A stretch of DNA of 64,000 bases from Mugil cephalus (taxonomy: Eukaryota; Chordata; Actinopteri; Mugiliformes; Mugilidae), in the NCBI RefSeq assembly GCF_022458985.1, contig NC_061771.1:12997001-13061000 (forward strand), read 5' to 3'. Position 1 is the first letter of the stretch. Each line of letters starts with the position of its first letter. The notes below the pieces were generated by a model. It was not told where the DNA came from. It saw only the letters and a list, made by a program, of their open reading frames with translations, and made no database searches. A program made the translations under genes and the position numbers. This document shows, one piece after another, positions 60,229 through 64,000 of the stretch.

Positions 60229-61839
60229 TATATAAAAGATATTTATTTATGTGCCTAAATTAAAGCATCACATGATTTCACATGATCGTACTCGTTACTG
60301 TTGTATGAATATTTCACTTATCTCCCTTGTCATGCTTAATAAGTTATGAATATCAGCAGTCCCTGAGCATCAAAACACTTCAGGCAAAAAATATGTGTGC
60401 TGAAAATGTGGGGTTCAAGGCTCTCTATCAAAATGTTCAAGGAAAATTTTTTTTCCATACTCCTCCGACAGCAAGCCCAGGGCTAAGCTAGCACGCTATC
60501 TCATCAGGCAGCATGCTGATGTTAATTTGACTTAACTTTAAAGTCCGTATTTATTCCTTGACACAGTTATTGAATTCAGCTGCTCTCAGTGCTTGATAAT
60601 CAATCTACTGAATAACAGATCATTTTCATATATGTCAGCTGTGGCACGTTCAAACTACCATTTAAAGGTAAATTTACTTCATGACTTAGCACAGATCAAT
60701 TAAGGCTGCTTTTGCTTTGCAAGATATACTTGCATGTAAATAGCTGATCTCTACAGGGGCTTGATCTAGCCTCTCTGGGGCCACATGGAAAAAAAAAGTT
60801 CCATGTTAAGTGTAGGAGTGGAGGAAGAAATGATAACTTATCTCAAACACTGACTTCAGTCAGGGCTGTCCAGGAGTAACAATGATGAGAAAAACTGGAG
60901 AGGACCTCATATCGCTTCTTGAGGTTAGCCCAACTCAACACAGCACCGTTGTATTAAGTTGTACTGTGGCTTATAGGTTTTGGAAGGGCAGAAGAATTCA
61001 TGGACTACTGAATATCCGTGTTTCTCTTGCATTTGATTTTTTAAAGACTATCTGCCCAAAGGTGCCACATGAAAAGGACCTGCTCTCTGTTGAATCTGAC
61101 ATCCTTCACTTGACAAGTGACGTGTAGCATTATGTGCCACATTCAACCCGATAATTACAGAGGTTGGATGTGAGTTGCTTTTTTTTTTACCCATTAAATT
61201 GCATGTCTGTTCTAGTTAACAGTCTCTAAACATCTCCCAGTGGTTGAACCTTCTTCATGAATAAATATTACTGGAGAAAATATATCTGAAAAAATCTATT
61301 GACTATTTGCAAAAACATGGGCTGCGTTATGCGACTCCCTTAACCTCAACTATGTAGATAAATGCCGACAAAAAATAAATAAATAATTGCATGTCTGCCT
61401 CTGGTTGAATTCATACACAAACTGCACTTGCCTTGGCTGACATCCCAGTGATTCAAAAAGATGAAAAGTGTGAAGGAAATCTCCAGCTGTCCTCAGCAAA
61501 TGCAGGGATGGGTGATTGTCTGTGGTGAAGACAGTTCTCAAAACATCCGTACAGTTCATTCAGAGCTTCAAACGAGAGAAATGCCCCTCTCTGAATAGTA
61601 TATGAGTGATGTGGGCAGCAGTTGACTTTAAAAACAGCACCTCCACCCTGCAGCAAACATGTCATTGAGCGTAGATCAGCAAGAAATATATGAGAGAAAG
61701 GCGTGTGTAGAGAGAGTAATTTGCAACTTTCTATAAAACTGAAGAATTACTGAGGGGTGCCAACATTGACTTCTCCTGTATGTGGATAAACATTGTTGAA
61801 GTGGCAGCTTAGTGTTAGGTGACATGTGTGTCTGTAGGT
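60229..61839. other. Intergenic, nothing recognised
   Basis: AT-rich. No exon of a known neighbour (including mre11) was recognised. Confidence 0.4.
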
Positions 61840-61925
61840 ACGCTTTAAAGGGCAACTGGACTTGTAAAGTTTCTTGAAGACGTTTCATCATCCAAGTAGC
61901 TTCTTCAAATGACTGGTGGGGAGTT
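61840..61925. repeat. Dispersed fish repeat fragment
   Basis: GGGCAACTGGACTTGTAAAG, then TTCTTGAAGACGTTTCATCA and AGTAGCTTCTTCAAATGACT match, from memory, a common teleost repeat of unassigned class. Confidence 0.5.
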
Positions 61926-62283
61926 TAGGATTATATTAGGAGCATCTGAGAGTGCTTCTCCAGTGACTCACAAATTGCATTAAGCTTTGATTTATTAACA
62001 AAAAATAAGCTACTTTAAGCAACACACACAAACCTGATGGGCTGGTCTAAATGACTAAAAGAAGAGAAGCCACTCAGGCTAATCCACAAAGGGCTGTAAG
62101 ACCTTGCCTTAGCAGCCTGTATCGACAGTATGGGGTTTCGTGTAAAGTACCTTTGAAGAAAAAATATAATAATAAAAATATAATATAATAAAAATAGCTG
62201 TGCACTGAAAACCTGTAATTACCACATATGGACACAGAGGCCGCTGTTGTAGCTCTTCACCAGAAGTTACACAGCTTGGTTTA

Positions 62284-62482
62284 ATGCAGTGTCACTCAGT
62301 CACCCCCACCACCCTCCTCCTCTCCCTCCCTCTCTCTCTCTCTCCCTCTCTCTCTCTGCTGAGGCGCATGACTCCACTTGTTGCTTCAGTTTGTCTGCAT
62401 CACTTCAGTGAGCAAGTGTTGCACACTGCTGGTCTTAGTTCAGGAAGGAAAAGAAAAGATATAGAAAAGCAGGGCAGATAAG
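62284..62482 (+). promoter_or_regulatory. gpr83: gpr83 5' flank with CT-rich tract
   Basis: A pyrimidine tract of CCACC, CCTCC and (CT)n lies at about 62304-62358, 125 bp upstream of the ATG at 62483. It is probably promoter or 5' UTR. The start site is not resolved. Confidence 0.4.

Positions 62483-64000
<1,518 letters not shown>

Overview
The window looks like teleost fish nuclear DNA. Coding sequence is sparse, with short exons bounded by GT/AG splice sites. There are long TG/CA microsatellites, and many decayed fish-type transposons lie between the genes: several Tc1-like families, a pogo-like element, LINEs, a Penelope-like fragment and MITEs. Two vertebrate genes can be named, ankrd49 and gpr83. 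They are also neighbours in the human 11q21 region (recalled, not searched). No bacterial, viral or CRISPR features were seen.

Layout. Positions 1-12.7 kb hold no gene I can support: a Harbinger-like relic, a 1.5 kb TG-rich array, a 558-bp terminal-inverted-repeat element and a dispersed repeat pair. At 12,961-29,499 (+) I assemble a nine-exon gene of 1061 codons whose splice phases agree at every junction. It encodes a nuclear-looking protein: an Ala/Pro/Ser-rich segment ending in a SET-like tail, a basic region, a short CCHH finger, a long acidic stretch, a Crypton-like tyrosine-recombinase domain, an AT-hook with a run of 13 prolines, and a Myb-like C-terminus. It looks like a host gene built from a domesticated recombinase whose catalytic end is damaged. 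Its first intron (6.9 kb) contains a 2.9 kb TG-rich array.

Positions 29.5-47 kb are gene-poor and hold layered transposon remains. ankrd49 lies on the minus strand with coding exons at 50,688-50,470 and 48,060-47,584 and a probable non-coding first exon near 52.15 kb. A near-perfect RFX X-box lies 51 bp upstream of a 61-codon ORF at 47,376 (+), just beyond the ankrd49 stop codon.

Positions 52.4-62.2 kb are a transposon graveyard: a pogo-like element, two opposed LINE fragments, a nested long-TIR element and a Tc1-like element. In human, as I recall it, MRE11 sits between ANKRD49 and GPR83; no mre11 exon is visible here. gpr83 starts at 62,483 (+). Its first two coding exons are present (signal peptide, TM1 to TM3 and the DRY-equivalent) and the rest lies beyond the window.

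The most notable items are the recombinase-derived gene, the X-box/ORF pair, the missing mre11, and a perfect 32-bp inverted repeat inside a Tc1 relic that looks like a template-switch scar. All family assignments rest on recognised motifs, not on database searches.
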